The notes under the pieces: generated by a model
Told to the model about the DNA's origin: nothing
Seen by the model: only the letters and a program-made list of their open reading frames with translations
Database searches by the model: none
Program-made: the position numbers and the translations under genes
Shown here: positions 55,301 through 63,221 of the stretch, one piece after another
Position numbering within the stretch: the stretch's first letter is position 1
How the letters are laid out: every line of letters begins with the position of its first letter
Origin: Rhineura floridana
Lineage: Eukaryota > Chordata > Lepidosauria > Squamata > Rhineuridae
DNA: 64,000 bases
Direction: 5' to 3'
Assembly (NCBI RefSeq): GCF_030035675.1
Contig: NC_084482.1
Span: 232,099,943 to 232,163,942 of the forward strand

Positions 55301-58014
55301 ATTCTATAAATACATTCAAAGCAGGAGACCATCTAGGGAGACAATTGGACCCTTGGATGATAAGGGAGTCAAAGGTGTACAAAAGAACGATAAGGAGATT
55401 GCAGAGAAGCTAAATGAATTCTTTGCATCTGTCTTCACAGTGGAAGATATAGGGCAGATCCCTGAACCTGAACTAACATTTGCAGGAAGGGATTCTGAGG
55501 AACTGAGACAAATAGTGGTAACGAGAGAGGAAGTTCTAGGCTTAATGGACAATATAAAAACTGACAAATCACCGGGCCCGGATGGCATCCACCCGAGAGT
55601 TCTCAAAGAACTCAAAGGTGAAACTGCTGATCTGCTAACTAAAATATGTAACTTGTCCCTTGGGTCCTCCTCCGTGCCTGAGGACTGGAAAGTGGCAAAT
55701 GTAACGCCAATCTTCAAAAAGGGATCCAGAGGGGATCCCGGAAATTACAGGCCAGTTAGCTTAACTTCTTTCCCTGGAAAACTGGTAGAAAGTATAATTA
55801 AAGCTAGATTAACTAAGCACATAGAAGAACAAGCCTTGCTGAAGCAGAGCCAGCATGGCTTCTGCAAGGGAAAGTCCTGTCTCAGTAACCTATTAGAATT
55901 CTTTGAGAGTGTGAACAAGCATATAGATAGAGGTGATCCAGTGGACATAGTGTACTTAGACTTTCAAAAAGCGTTTGACAAGGTACCTCACCAAAGACTT
56001 CTAAGGAAGCTTAGCAGTCATGGAATAAGAGGAGAGGTCCAAGTTTGCTGATGACACTAAATTGTTCAGGGTTGTTAAAACAAAAAGGGATTGCGAAGAG
56101 CTCCAAAAAGACCTCTCTAAACTGATTGAATGGGCAGAAAAATGGCAAATGCAATTCAATATAAACAAGTGTAAAATTATGCATATTCAGGACAGACAAA
56201 AGGAAGTACTTCTTGACTCAGCGTATAGTTAAACTATGGAATTTGCTCCCACAAGATGCAGTAATGGCCACCAGCTTGGATAGCTTTAAAAGAAGATTAG
56301 ACCAATTCATGGAGGACAGGGCTATCAATGGCTACTAACCATGATGGCTGTGCTCTGCCACCCTAGTCAGAGGCAGCATGCTTCTGAAAACCAGTTGCCG
56401 GAAGCCTCAGGAGGGGAGAGTGTTCTTGCACTCGGGTCCTGCCTGCGGGCTTCCCCCAGGCACCTGGTTGGCCACTGTGAGAACAGGATGCTGGACTAGA
56501 TGGGCCACTGGCCTGATTCAGCAGGCTCTTCTTATGTTCTTATGTTCTTAAAAGCTACTTTATAGAAATACATAGTAGATAGAAAAGTTCTAACTAACTA
56601 GCTAAGTTGGAGGCATAATGGCTTGGTGCAGGGGTTAGCCTCATGCTTGGAGAGAGAGAGAGACAAAGGGATGTCTCCTCTCTCCTGGACAGCCGGAGGA
56701 CAAAGGAATGGAAAGGGCGGAAGGAGGAGGGGCAGGTAAGCTTCCCTAAACAGAAGGAAGTCAGTCAGAGCATCACAGGTAAAAGGTAAACAAGCCTAGC
56801 TATTTGGAGGACCCTAGCTCTATCTTCCTTCTGGAGCACAAACAAAAGAACAAAACAGGAGCTGCTCTTGCCCCACTTCTAACAATATGGCCTGCACATT
56901 TTCCTTCTCAGCCAATTGGCAAGAACCTCCTTAACCCTTTAAAGAACAAGCATGCCAGAGGACCTGAACTTCAACATCCTCCCGTCCCTCCCTGGCTCAG
57001 TGAGTAGTACTGGGCACATTACTCTGGTCTCCTTTCATTCAAAGGGGTAGCCAACTGGCCATGACTTACAGCAGAAAGGAACAATAGTCAAGAAGCACTT
57101 TTGAGACAGAAATGCCAACAATGAAAATACAAGAAAAATGTCTGAAAGTAGAAATTTTTTTAAAAGGTTAGATTTTGGCTAGACAGTTTCCTGAAATACA
57201 TGACAAAGGGAAAAGTAATGAAATTGAAGTATTTGTAAAAAGTGCCAGATTCTAACCATATTTGACATCCACTAGATTTTCCACTAGCCAGGAAAATTCA
57301 CCCCGGGTGCGCCTAAAAACACTAGATTTAAAGAAAAACCAGTAAATTGGCAATAGCCAGAAGGGAGGGAGGAAGGAACCGAAGCGGAAAGTGAAGGCTC
57401 CGGGAGGAGCAGCCGGGGGCGAGATGACGCCCCTTCGGCAGCAGGCCTCAGCCGCAGCAGCAGCCCTGAGCTGGGACCGGGGCGAGGGCGGAGCAGGAGG
57501 AGGACTCTGCCCGGCACGGCCGGAAAGCGAAGGGAATCCCCCGGGGAGAAACCCCCTCCCCCTCCCGCTGGGAACCCAGGTGTCCAGGTGCTTTCCTCCC
57601 TCCCGATACTGGTCACGCCGCCCCACATCTTGTCCCCCCATTTCTATCGGGGCTCCCATGAGACAGGCAGACATTCAGCTGGAGACGCTTTCTCAACCCC
57701 TTCCTCTTCCGGCGCGGTGGGCAGGTGCATGACAGCTCAACCTGTTGAATTCCTGTCTGCCCTGCAGCAGCGGCAGGGGAGAGAATAATAAAAACAAACG
57801 GGGCGCTCTTGCCCTCCCTCCGTCCCTCTCACTTTCAGAAAACCGGGGGGGGGGCGCTGGCCTATCTCTCCATCCACTTAGTCGCCTCCCTTCAACCGCG
57901 GCGGGTTCCCAACCCCCCCCTCGCAAGGGGAACCCAGGCGTCCTGCCTCTACTTACCCAGGAGGAGGAGGAGGAGGGGTCCCTCGCCCCGGAGGGGGTCA
58001 GGCGCGGACGCCAT
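40303..58014 (-). CDS. TAPBP: Tapasin (TAP-binding protein)
   Basis: Exons (minus): 57957-58014, 50396-50626, 48053-48376, 47292-47633, 45643-45972, 45383-45472, 41062-41087, and probable 40303-40314; 470 residues (human 448). Tapasin bridges MHC class I to TAP and edits peptides in the ER. It has a signal peptide (LLLLLLGAALSA), an N-terminal domain with CWFVE (Cys40), SCEINAYTP (Cys130) and GCPRALE (Cys154, the counterpart of human mature Cys95 that pairs with ERp57; the Cys130-Cys154 spacing equals the human one), an Ig-like exon 4 (ALLDCGF ... GTYICTVYLPHLHAQ), an IgC1 exon 5 (ELACEISGFYPLGVSVNW ... YSCHVAHVG), and membrane exon 6 (AICMFLIAIALFGILQALFG). The membrane Lys of mammals is Gln453 here. 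Exon 8 would end KLE, so no KKXX. Junctions are in phase. Introns 1 and 6 hold Copia insertions. Confidence 0.93.
40926..40985 (-). mobile_element. CR1 3'-end fragment in TAPBP intron 7
   Basis: catagaatcatagaatagta then gctggaaggggcctgtaagg, a short reversed CR1 terminus. Confidence 0.8.
42135..44910 (+). mobile_element. CR1 copy nested in Copia LTR
   Basis: It is 5' truncated (starts at the ORF2 motif MEPTRGTATLDL) and lacks the part matching about 5659-5918 of the CR1 at 3766. Otherwise it is almost identical to that element through the RT (GVPQGSVLGPVLFNLFINDL, FADDTKLF) and the 3' end (ttatgttcttatgttctta). An L1 fragment splits it at 42963-43488. Open frames run at 42226-42966 and 43502-44698. 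Confidence 0.95.
42948..43503 (+). mobile_element. 5'-truncated L1 inserted in CR1, 15-bp TSD
   Basis: The direct repeat agaagaacaagcctt flanks the insert (42948-42962 and 43489-43503). The insert (42963-43488) encodes an L1 ORF2 C-terminus at 43002-43280 (ILYMITAARLLYAQKWKM, TPTTEEWLLKLMDLVETDKLT, LKEWNPLLDFLL), then an AT-rich 3' UTR and an A-rich tail. It is a typical 5'-truncated L1 insertion. Confidence 0.88.
45187..45318. mobile_element. hAT-type MITE with 8-bp TSD
   Basis: The element is 45195-45310. Its ends are long inverted repeats (agcttggaaaagttactttt on the left, aaaagtaacttttccaagct on the right) around cccaccagcccaatcc. The terminal CA..TG and the near-perfect 8-bp flanks ctctatct / ctctatcc fit the hAT superfamily. 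It sits inside the Copia LTR, close to the TAPBP exon 6 donor. Confidence 0.75.
46000..47291. other. TAPBP intron 4
   Basis: No exon is seen between exons 5 and 4. It includes a degraded palindromic repeat at about 46205-46325 (tgatgggagttgttgccc) and AT-rich sequence. Plus-strand open frames here are GC-rich and unlike any protein I know. Confidence 0.45.
48530..48615. repeat. Short palindromic MITE (squamate type) in TAPBP intron 2
   Basis: gatccaataccacttacccg, ggagtaagtcccatcgaatc, caatggagcctacttctgag: the common reptile foldback in which both arms carry an agtaagtccca-like core. Confidence 0.5.
48616..49779. other. TAPBP intron 2, no gene recognised
   Basis: AT-rich intron sequence with no recognisable coding or RNA gene. 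Confidence 0.4.
49780..49920 (+). mobile_element. CR1 3' end in TAPBP intron 2
   Basis: ggtagtgggctctccgacac, ttcaagaggcagctggacag, tgcgcaggggttggactcca, then tccaactctactattctat. Another diverged CR1 terminus lies at about 50895-50975. Confidence 0.85.
52524..52937 (+). mobile_element. Sauria SINE nested in Copia, 11-bp TSD
   Basis: The element (52535-52926) is flanked by ttgcttggata (52524-52534, 52927-52937). The head is tRNA-like (gctggtatagcacagtgggg, B box gagttcaaatccctg), the body follows, and the BovB-like tail reads tcagcataagtcgggatcaa. It is full length and in the + orientation. Confidence 0.88.
54055..56550 (+). mobile_element. CR1 copy nested in Copia LTR
   Basis: It starts inside the SGNH part of ORF1 (54067-54444, VHVGTNDMG) and runs to the ttatgttctta 3' end. 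Compared with the CR1 at 3766 it has three internal deletions: near 55160 (endonuclease-to-linker), near 56040 (most of the RT core, including PQGSVLGP) and near 56187. ORF2 pieces are open at 54564-55184 and 55185-56051. Sequence identity to the other CR1 copies is very high by eye. Confidence 0.93.
56890..57400. other. TAPBP intron 1, no gene recognised
   Basis: AT-rich intron sequence between Copia element 2 and the CpG-rich region around exon 1. No repeat identified. Confidence 0.4.
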
Positions 58015-58200
58015 GCACAGGGAAACCGCGAGCGAGCGAGCGAGGAAGCGGCGCTACCAGCGGCGACCGACGGCTGGTTCGTCCTTGGCGGCGGCTCCGC
58101 TTCCACTTTCGCTTTCGCCGGTGGAGGAGGGGAAGGGAAGGGTGGCTCCGAGTCGACCTGAGCGCCGGAAGGAAGGAAGGGGCTCCCCCTGCCGCTACTT
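57400..58200 (-). promoter_or_regulatory. TAPBP CpG island and promoter
   Basis: Very GC- and CpG-rich sequence around TAPBP exon 1. The start codon at 58014 is preceded on the minus strand by GC boxes and the ISRE-like site. No TATA box is evident. Confidence 0.6.
58105..58116 (-). promoter_or_regulatory. ISRE/IRF-like site upstream of TAPBP
   Basis: The minus strand reads GAAAGCGAAAGT, a match to the interferon-stimulated response element core GAAANNGAAANY, about 90 bases before the TAPBP ATG. Mammalian TAPBP is interferon-inducible through IRF-type elements, so the same control is likely here; function is inferred. Confidence 0.6.
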
Positions 58201-58424
58201 CCGGAGCCGAGGCTGCTGCAGGAGGACAGGGGAGCCTCTGGGCGTGTGCAGAGTGCCTCCCTCCTTCCCTGCGCCAGGACTGTTATGTAAATTTGTATGA
58301 ATGTTAGCAGAGATCCTCAATCGTCTGAGCTGCGTGTGTGCCCGTGTGTGCGTTTAGCTAAGTGGCAGGCTTTTACCCTGCATTGAGATCACTGAGACAT
58401 GAGACTTAGTAAAATAAGAAAAGA

Positions 58425-58605
58425 TGATGGGGAATTTTATATATACGTACATGTATCGCTAATGGGGAATTCAAATATACATAAATAATAAGCAAAATAT
58501 ATTCTTTTGTAAAGCTATAAAGGTTCATAACATTTTAATGGCCTAATAGCCCTTTTTCTCTTTAGAGCTATTCTCCCTGATTGCTGGTTTGTTTGGAACT
58601 ATTTG
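58425..58605 (+). mobile_element. Retroviral LTR family B, partial
   Basis: Matches the start of the LTR at 9592: tgatggggaattttatatat, gtacatgtatcgctaatggg, aagctataaaggttcataac. Fossil fragment. Confidence 0.7.
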
Positions 58606-59022
58606 GTAGGCGCCATCTCCGCTGTCTTTTCGGCAACTTATGAAGACTTTCCTCTTTCAGCAAGCCTTTTGAGTAGAGACCTATCCCAGTCTGTGTCAGT
58701 GTTGGAATTAGAATAATAGAATCATAAGATAGTAGAGTTGGAAGGGTCCTATAAGGTCATCAAGTCCAACCCCCTGCTCAATGCAGGAATCCAAATCAAA
58801 TCAATTGCTTGTTAATATGTGTTTTTTTAATAATATGTTTTAACCCTTTTTAAAGATGTTTTTAAAGCTTTTTTTAAAATGTTTTAACGTTGTTTTGTTT
58901 TAATGTATTTTAAGGTCTGTTTTTATGATGTTTTATAGTGTTTTTAGCACTTCTGTTTGCCGCCCTGGGCTCCTGCTGGGAGGAAGGGTGGGATATAAAT
59001 AAAATAATAAATAATAAAATGA
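58606..59022 (+). mobile_element. L2 3' end with nested CR1 terminus
   Basis: ctgtcttttcggcaacttat, gaagactttcctctttcagc, then gccgccctgggctcctgctg and ggtgggatataaataaaat: the usual L2 3' UTR tail. A reversed CR1 terminus (about 58705-58803) interrupts it. Confidence 0.75.
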
Positions 59023-59654
59023 ATAAACTAAGTTGGAGGTGTAACGCCCAGACATGGGAGTTGCCCTCATGGCTCAGGAGGGAGAGAGCAGAGACAAAGG
59101 TATCTCCTCTCTCTTGGACAGTTGAAGAACAGAAGAGAAGGAAAGGGCAAAAGGAGGAGGGGCGGATAGGCTTCCCTAAGACATATCAGTCTGTGACGGA
59201 AGGAAGTCAGTCAGAGCAGCACAGGTAAAAAGGTGGTCAAGCCTCTCCATCTGGTGGACCCTAACTCTATCTCCCTTCTGGAACACAAACAAAAGAACAA
59301 AACAGGAGTTGCTCTGGCCCCACTTCCAACACCCCTTCTCAACGAGTGTTTGGTTCAGCCCGCGAGGTTCATCTTGTCTCACAGCTTGCAATGTGCGCCT
59401 TCGTGAGAGCGTCTGCGGTCATGTCTTCTGTTGGACAATGCTCCACCTTGAGTAGTCCTTTGCATATCCCATTACTTTGGGATCTCTGGTAGCTGCTAGC
59501 TTCAGTTTCATGGTTGTAGTGCCCTTTTGATATCTCGCCACTCTACTTATTGCTTCCCAGTCCTTCTTGGTTGGCGAGCTGGTTTTCCGGCACATCTGGC
59601 CTGGTAACAGTACTGATATACAGACATTTCCTGATGTCTTGTCTTGTATCTCTC

Positions 59655-60835
59655 AACAAGGCCATCAAGTCCAACCCCCTGCTCAATGCAGGAATCCAAA
59701 CCAAAGCATTCCCAACAGATGGCTGTCCAGCTGCCTCTTGAAGGACTCCAGTGTCGGAGAGCCCACTACCTCTCTAGGTCATTGGTTCATTGTCGTATGG
59801 TTCTAACAGGAAGTTTTTCCTGATGTCCAGTTGAAATCTGGCTTCCTGCCACTTGAGTCCATTATTCCATGTCCTGCACTCTGGGATGATCGAGAAGAGA
59901 TCCCGGCTCTCCTCTATGTGACAACCTTTCATGTACTTGAAGAGTTCTATCATATCTCTCTTCACTAGAAAAGACAATAATGCTGGGAAAAACAGCAGGG
60001 AGTAGAAAAAGAGGAAGGCCAAACAAGAGATGGATTGATTTCATAAAGGAAGCCACAGACCTGAAATTACAAGATCTGAACAGGGTGGTTCATGACAGAT
60101 GCCATTGGAGGTCATTGATTCATAGTGTCGCCATAAGTCGCAATCGACATAAAGGCACATAACAACAACAACATCATATCTCCCCTCAGTCTTCTCTTCT
60201 CCAGGCTAAACGTGCCCAGTTCTTTCAGTCTCTCCTCATAGGGCTTTGTTTCCAGTCCCCTGATCATCCTTGTTGCCCTCCACTGAACCTGTTCCAGTTT
60301 GTCTGCATCCTTCTTGAACTGCAGAGACCAGAACTGGATGCAGTACTCAAGATGAGGCCTAACCAGTGCTGAATAGAGGGGAAATAATACTTCACGCGAT
60401 TTGAAACTATACTTCTGTTAATGCAGCCTAATATAGCATTTGCCTTTTCTGCAGCCACATCGCACTGTTGGTTCATATTCAGCTTGTGATCAACGACAAT
60501 GCAAAGATCCTTCTCACATGTCGTATTGCTGAGCCAAGTATCCCCCATCTTATAACTGTGCATTTGGTTTCTTTTTCCTAAGTATAGAACTTTGCATTTA
60601 TCCCTGTTGAATTTCATTCTGTTGTTTTCAGCCCAATGGTCCAGCCTATCAAGGTCCCTTTGAATTTTCTTTCTGTCTTCCACGGTATTAGCTGTGCCCC
60701 CCAACTTTGGATCATCTGCAAATTTGATAAGCCTGCTCTGTACTTCCTCATCCAAGTCATTAATAAAAATGTTGAAGAGCACTGGGCCCAGGACCGAGGC
60801 CTGTGGTACCCCACTTTGGGCTTTGGCAACCAGGA
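59655..60835 (-). mobile_element. CR1 ORF2 3' half, diverged, with BovB insert
   Basis: The minus strand encodes CR1 RT pieces (MLFNIFINDLDEEVQSRLIKFADD, KLGGTANTVEDRKKIQRDLDRL, MKFNRDKCKVLYLGKRNQMH, VKYYFP) and the C-terminal block (IELFKYMKGCHIEESRDLFS), ending with gttggacttgatggccttgt. It belongs to a chicken-like CR1 subfamily distinct from the 3766 element. A BovB 3' end interrupts it at 59959-60172. Confidence 0.88.
59949..60182 (+). mobile_element. BovB 3'-end insertion with 10-bp TSD
   Basis: The insert 59959-60172 is flanked by atcatatctc (59949-59958, 60173-60182). It translates KRGRPNKRWIDFIKEATDLK, then [20 protein letters not shown], and ends aaggcacataacaacaacaa. A 5'-truncated BovB insertion. 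Confidence 0.85.
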
Positions 60836-61557
60836 GGATTTTCCGACAGGTAATTCTGCATTTGCCGGGAAGGCGGGGGGGGGTTCAATAAAAGAAATTA
60901 CCGGAGAGGCCCGTCTGTGTCTCTCAGCCTAATATCCTACCCAAAGGGGTTGTTGTGAGGTTAAAAAGCCGCTTTGACGGGAGAAGGGCAGGATACCAAA
61001 TAGAGCAAATATATAATATACAGCCTGGTAGGGGTGGCTGAGGTTCATTGTGGGAACTCAATGCCTTGTGTTCAGTTGCCATTTTTAAAAGGCTGCGTCA
61101 CTCCTCTGGTGTAGGAAACTGGGACACAGGGGTCCTCTCCTCCACTGGAGGTCTGCACTGAGCAGGGGCTGGACTAGACAACCTCTAGGGTCCCTCTTTT
61201 TTAAAAAAACCTGATAACCCATTCAGAACCACCTCTTCCGCCCACACATCCAGGCTCTGCCATTTTCTTCAGGCTTTTAAAGACAGGCGACTTTACATCG
61301 GGACGGCAGCATTGTCAAACAGGCCTGACTGCCGGCCTGGCACATACCAAGTCTGCTTTCTCCGATGGCAGGGGCGAAAATTGCTCCAGCGCAGGGCCAG
61401 TGCTCCCTCCCCAGTGCCCGCCAAATTCAAAGCCCCAGAGATGAGGGTCAAGGCAGCTCCCCCTGGCTTGGGGGGGGAGGGGGTAGTCCTCTTTTCTTCC
61501 CACCCGAAGCACTGCCTGCCTTGTGACCTGTTGGCTGCAAGGCTGCAATGGGCCTGG
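60836..61557. other. No gene recognised
   Basis: Mixed sequence between repeats; a CR1-like remnant (ctgagcaggggctggactag) lies near 61158. No gene seen. Confidence 0.4.
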
Positions 61558-61690
61558 CCAGCCTTCCCCAACCCAGTGCCCTCCAGCTGGTTTTGGACAC
61601 TGGTGGGAGTGCTACTGTGTTGGGGAACAAGGGACTGATGGGAGTTGTAGTCCGGTAGCGTCTGGAGGCCGCCAAGCTGGCCAAGGCAGA
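61558..61690. repeat. hAT-type palindromic MITE
   Basis: Left gccttccccaacccagtgcc, right tgatgggagttgtagtccgg and gccgccaagctggccaagg. A partial second copy is at about 61850-61905 (ctgaactacaactcccat). Confidence 0.55.
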
Positions 61691-61904
61691 GATAAGCTGG
61701 CCAAGGCAGAGATAAGCTGCCCACCTCAATGAGTGCGCCACTTAGAAATGTGAACAATGAGGCAGCACAGAAATGCCTTAAATACATAAATAAATAACCT
61801 GGCAGGACTTAGCAGCCTCCGAACGCCAGTCGAATTAGGAATGCTTAAACCAGACATTGGGGACCCTGTTGTCCTCCAGACAGCCGCTGAACTACAACTC
61901 CCAT

Positions 61905-62095
61905 ACCCTATAAAAATCCTGCAATATAATTTATGTCATCGAATGCAAAAAAAAGGATGTCATGTCCAATATGTAGGAAAAACTACAACTGACCTATGCA
62001 CAAGCTTCAGAAACCACAAATGAGCTATCTTGACAAAAAAAGTGGAGCAATCAGTTGCAAACCATTTCAACATTGCAAAACGTTTCATCATCATC
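61905..62095 (+). mobile_element. Penelope-like element fragment (GIY-YIG domain)
   Basis: The translation YNLCHRMQKKGCHVQYVGKT, then TDLCTSFRNHK, resembles the GIY-YIG endonuclease of Penelope-like retroelements (usually Y.I.C..C...YVG.T...L..R...H). A stop (tga) follows, after which AILTKKVEQSVANHFNIAK continues the pattern. Only this short piece is present, and the call rests on the motif alone. Confidence 0.5.
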
Positions 62096-62214
62096 ATCAT
62101 ATTTTGAATTAATGAATGGTTTTTTAGCTTAAAATTTGATTATGTTGATCTATATGTATTGTTTTATTCTTGTTGTTCGTCGCCTAGAGTGTCCCTAACC
62201 CGGACAGATCGGCG

Positions 62215-62295
62215 GCTGAAAAATAAAATTTATTATTATTATTATTATTAATATCATCATCATCATCATCAATTATCATCATCATCATCATCACT
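62215..62295. repeat. Simple repeats (ATT)n and (ATC)n
   Basis: Runs of tta/att and then atc trinucleotides after a LINE-like tail (cggcggctgaaaaataaaat). Confidence 0.9.
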
Positions 62296-62547
62296 GAGGG
62301 CCACATCTATAGAGATGCCAACAGACCCAGCAACATTAACTAAGAGGGAGAAGTTTTGGATCTATTCTCCAGACCCACCGGCACCACATGGTTTCGGACA
62401 GGAGGACAGTCCTAGCATCACTTCGCTTCCGCAAATGCAGCCCCTCTGAGCAGCCCATCCTCAAAGCTCTGTAAGCGCCACAGCAATTTGTATGTTAGCA
62501 GCTGATGAAAGCAGAAGCTGAAACGTTTTGGTAATTACAATTAAATG

Positions 62548-62738
62548 TCAATTACTGCCTTCAAATCAATTCCAACTTATGGCGACCGGATGAATAGGGT
62601 TTTAATGAGGCTGAGAGGCAGTGACTGCCCAAGGTCACCCAGTCAGGTTCTTGGCTGTGTGAGGATTCGAACCCTGGTCTCCCAGGTCGTAGTCCAGCAC
62701 TCTAACCACTACACCGCACTGGCTCTCTAATCACAATT
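62548..62738 (-). mobile_element. Sauria SINE
   Basis: Reverse orientation: tactgccttcaaatcaattc and cttatggcgaccggatgaat (BovB-like tail), cccaaggtcacccagtcagg, ggattcgaaccctggtctcc (B box), tctaaccactacaccgcact (A box). Confidence 0.85.
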
Positions 62739-63221
62739 ATGTGTATATTAAAAACCCTATATATAAAAAAGATTGTTGTAAACCGCTTTGATATTTTTAT
62801 GAATAGCGGTATACACATTTTTAAAAATGAAACTATAAATAAAACTGCTTGCAAGTAGAAATGTAATCCCACAGGGAGAAGGCAGAGGTAGCTGGGACAC
62901 AACCTCTCTCCGGATGCTCTAGACTTTGTTCTGACAGGGATGGAGGGAGGTATTGTTTGGGGCATGGAAAGGGGGGGCACACCCGCCCTCTCAGACCTCC
63001 CACAGCCTAGCCTGGGCCAGGCAAAAAAGGCGCAGAGGAAACTGAGGCAGACATCGGAGGCGATGGGGGCGCGCAAGAGGGCAGCCCCCCCCAGGAGTCC
63101 AGAGCCTTGGAGTGGGAGTGGGTGGAATCTCCTTTGGGCAGAGGAAAAGAGAGGGGGGACACTACTCTGGCTGACTCCACTCTCAGAAAGGGTGGGGGGA
63201 GGCAGCAGCGAGGGGGAGTCC

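Larger units (their letters stand above)
51211..56889 (-). mobile_element. Ty1/Copia element 2 in TAPBP intron 1
   Basis: Limits 51216-56884 with target duplication atatg at 51211-51215 and 56885-56889. Parts in minus orientation: a 5' LTR at the right (53879-56884, interrupted by a CR1), a gag-like start (MTEVTLLERRIPKLEKDNF, 53758), a CCHC knuckle (CFKCGSAKHFQRNC), a protease-like DSGSTSHV (near 52490), integrase zinc and catalytic parts (HTWHRRMGHAG, TFIDDYSKYT, RSDHAKEYVS, EYWGEAAVTATYLQNRLP) and a 3' LTR part at the left. The GAG/PR/INT order and the DDYSKY signature identify Ty1/Copia. It is broken, with several breaks. A Sauria SINE lies in the gag region. Confidence 0.9.
58281..59655 (-). 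mobile_element. Ty1/Copia copy 3, upstream of TAPBP
   Basis: A diverged Copia LTR of the same family (caggcttttaccctgcat, tagtaaaataagaaaag, later agttggaggtgtaacgccca and ccccacttccaaca at about 59331), followed by a pol end whose minus translation reads MQAVRQDEPRGLNQTLVEKG. The LTR is interrupted by an LTR family B piece (58425-58605) and an L2 tail (58606-59022). It is a broken fossil, older than copies 1 and 2 by divergence. Confidence 0.75.

Noticed and set aside
62215-62295. CRISPR-like spaced repeats
   Set aside because: Plain trinucleotide microsatellites in a vertebrate genome; no repeat-spacer pattern.
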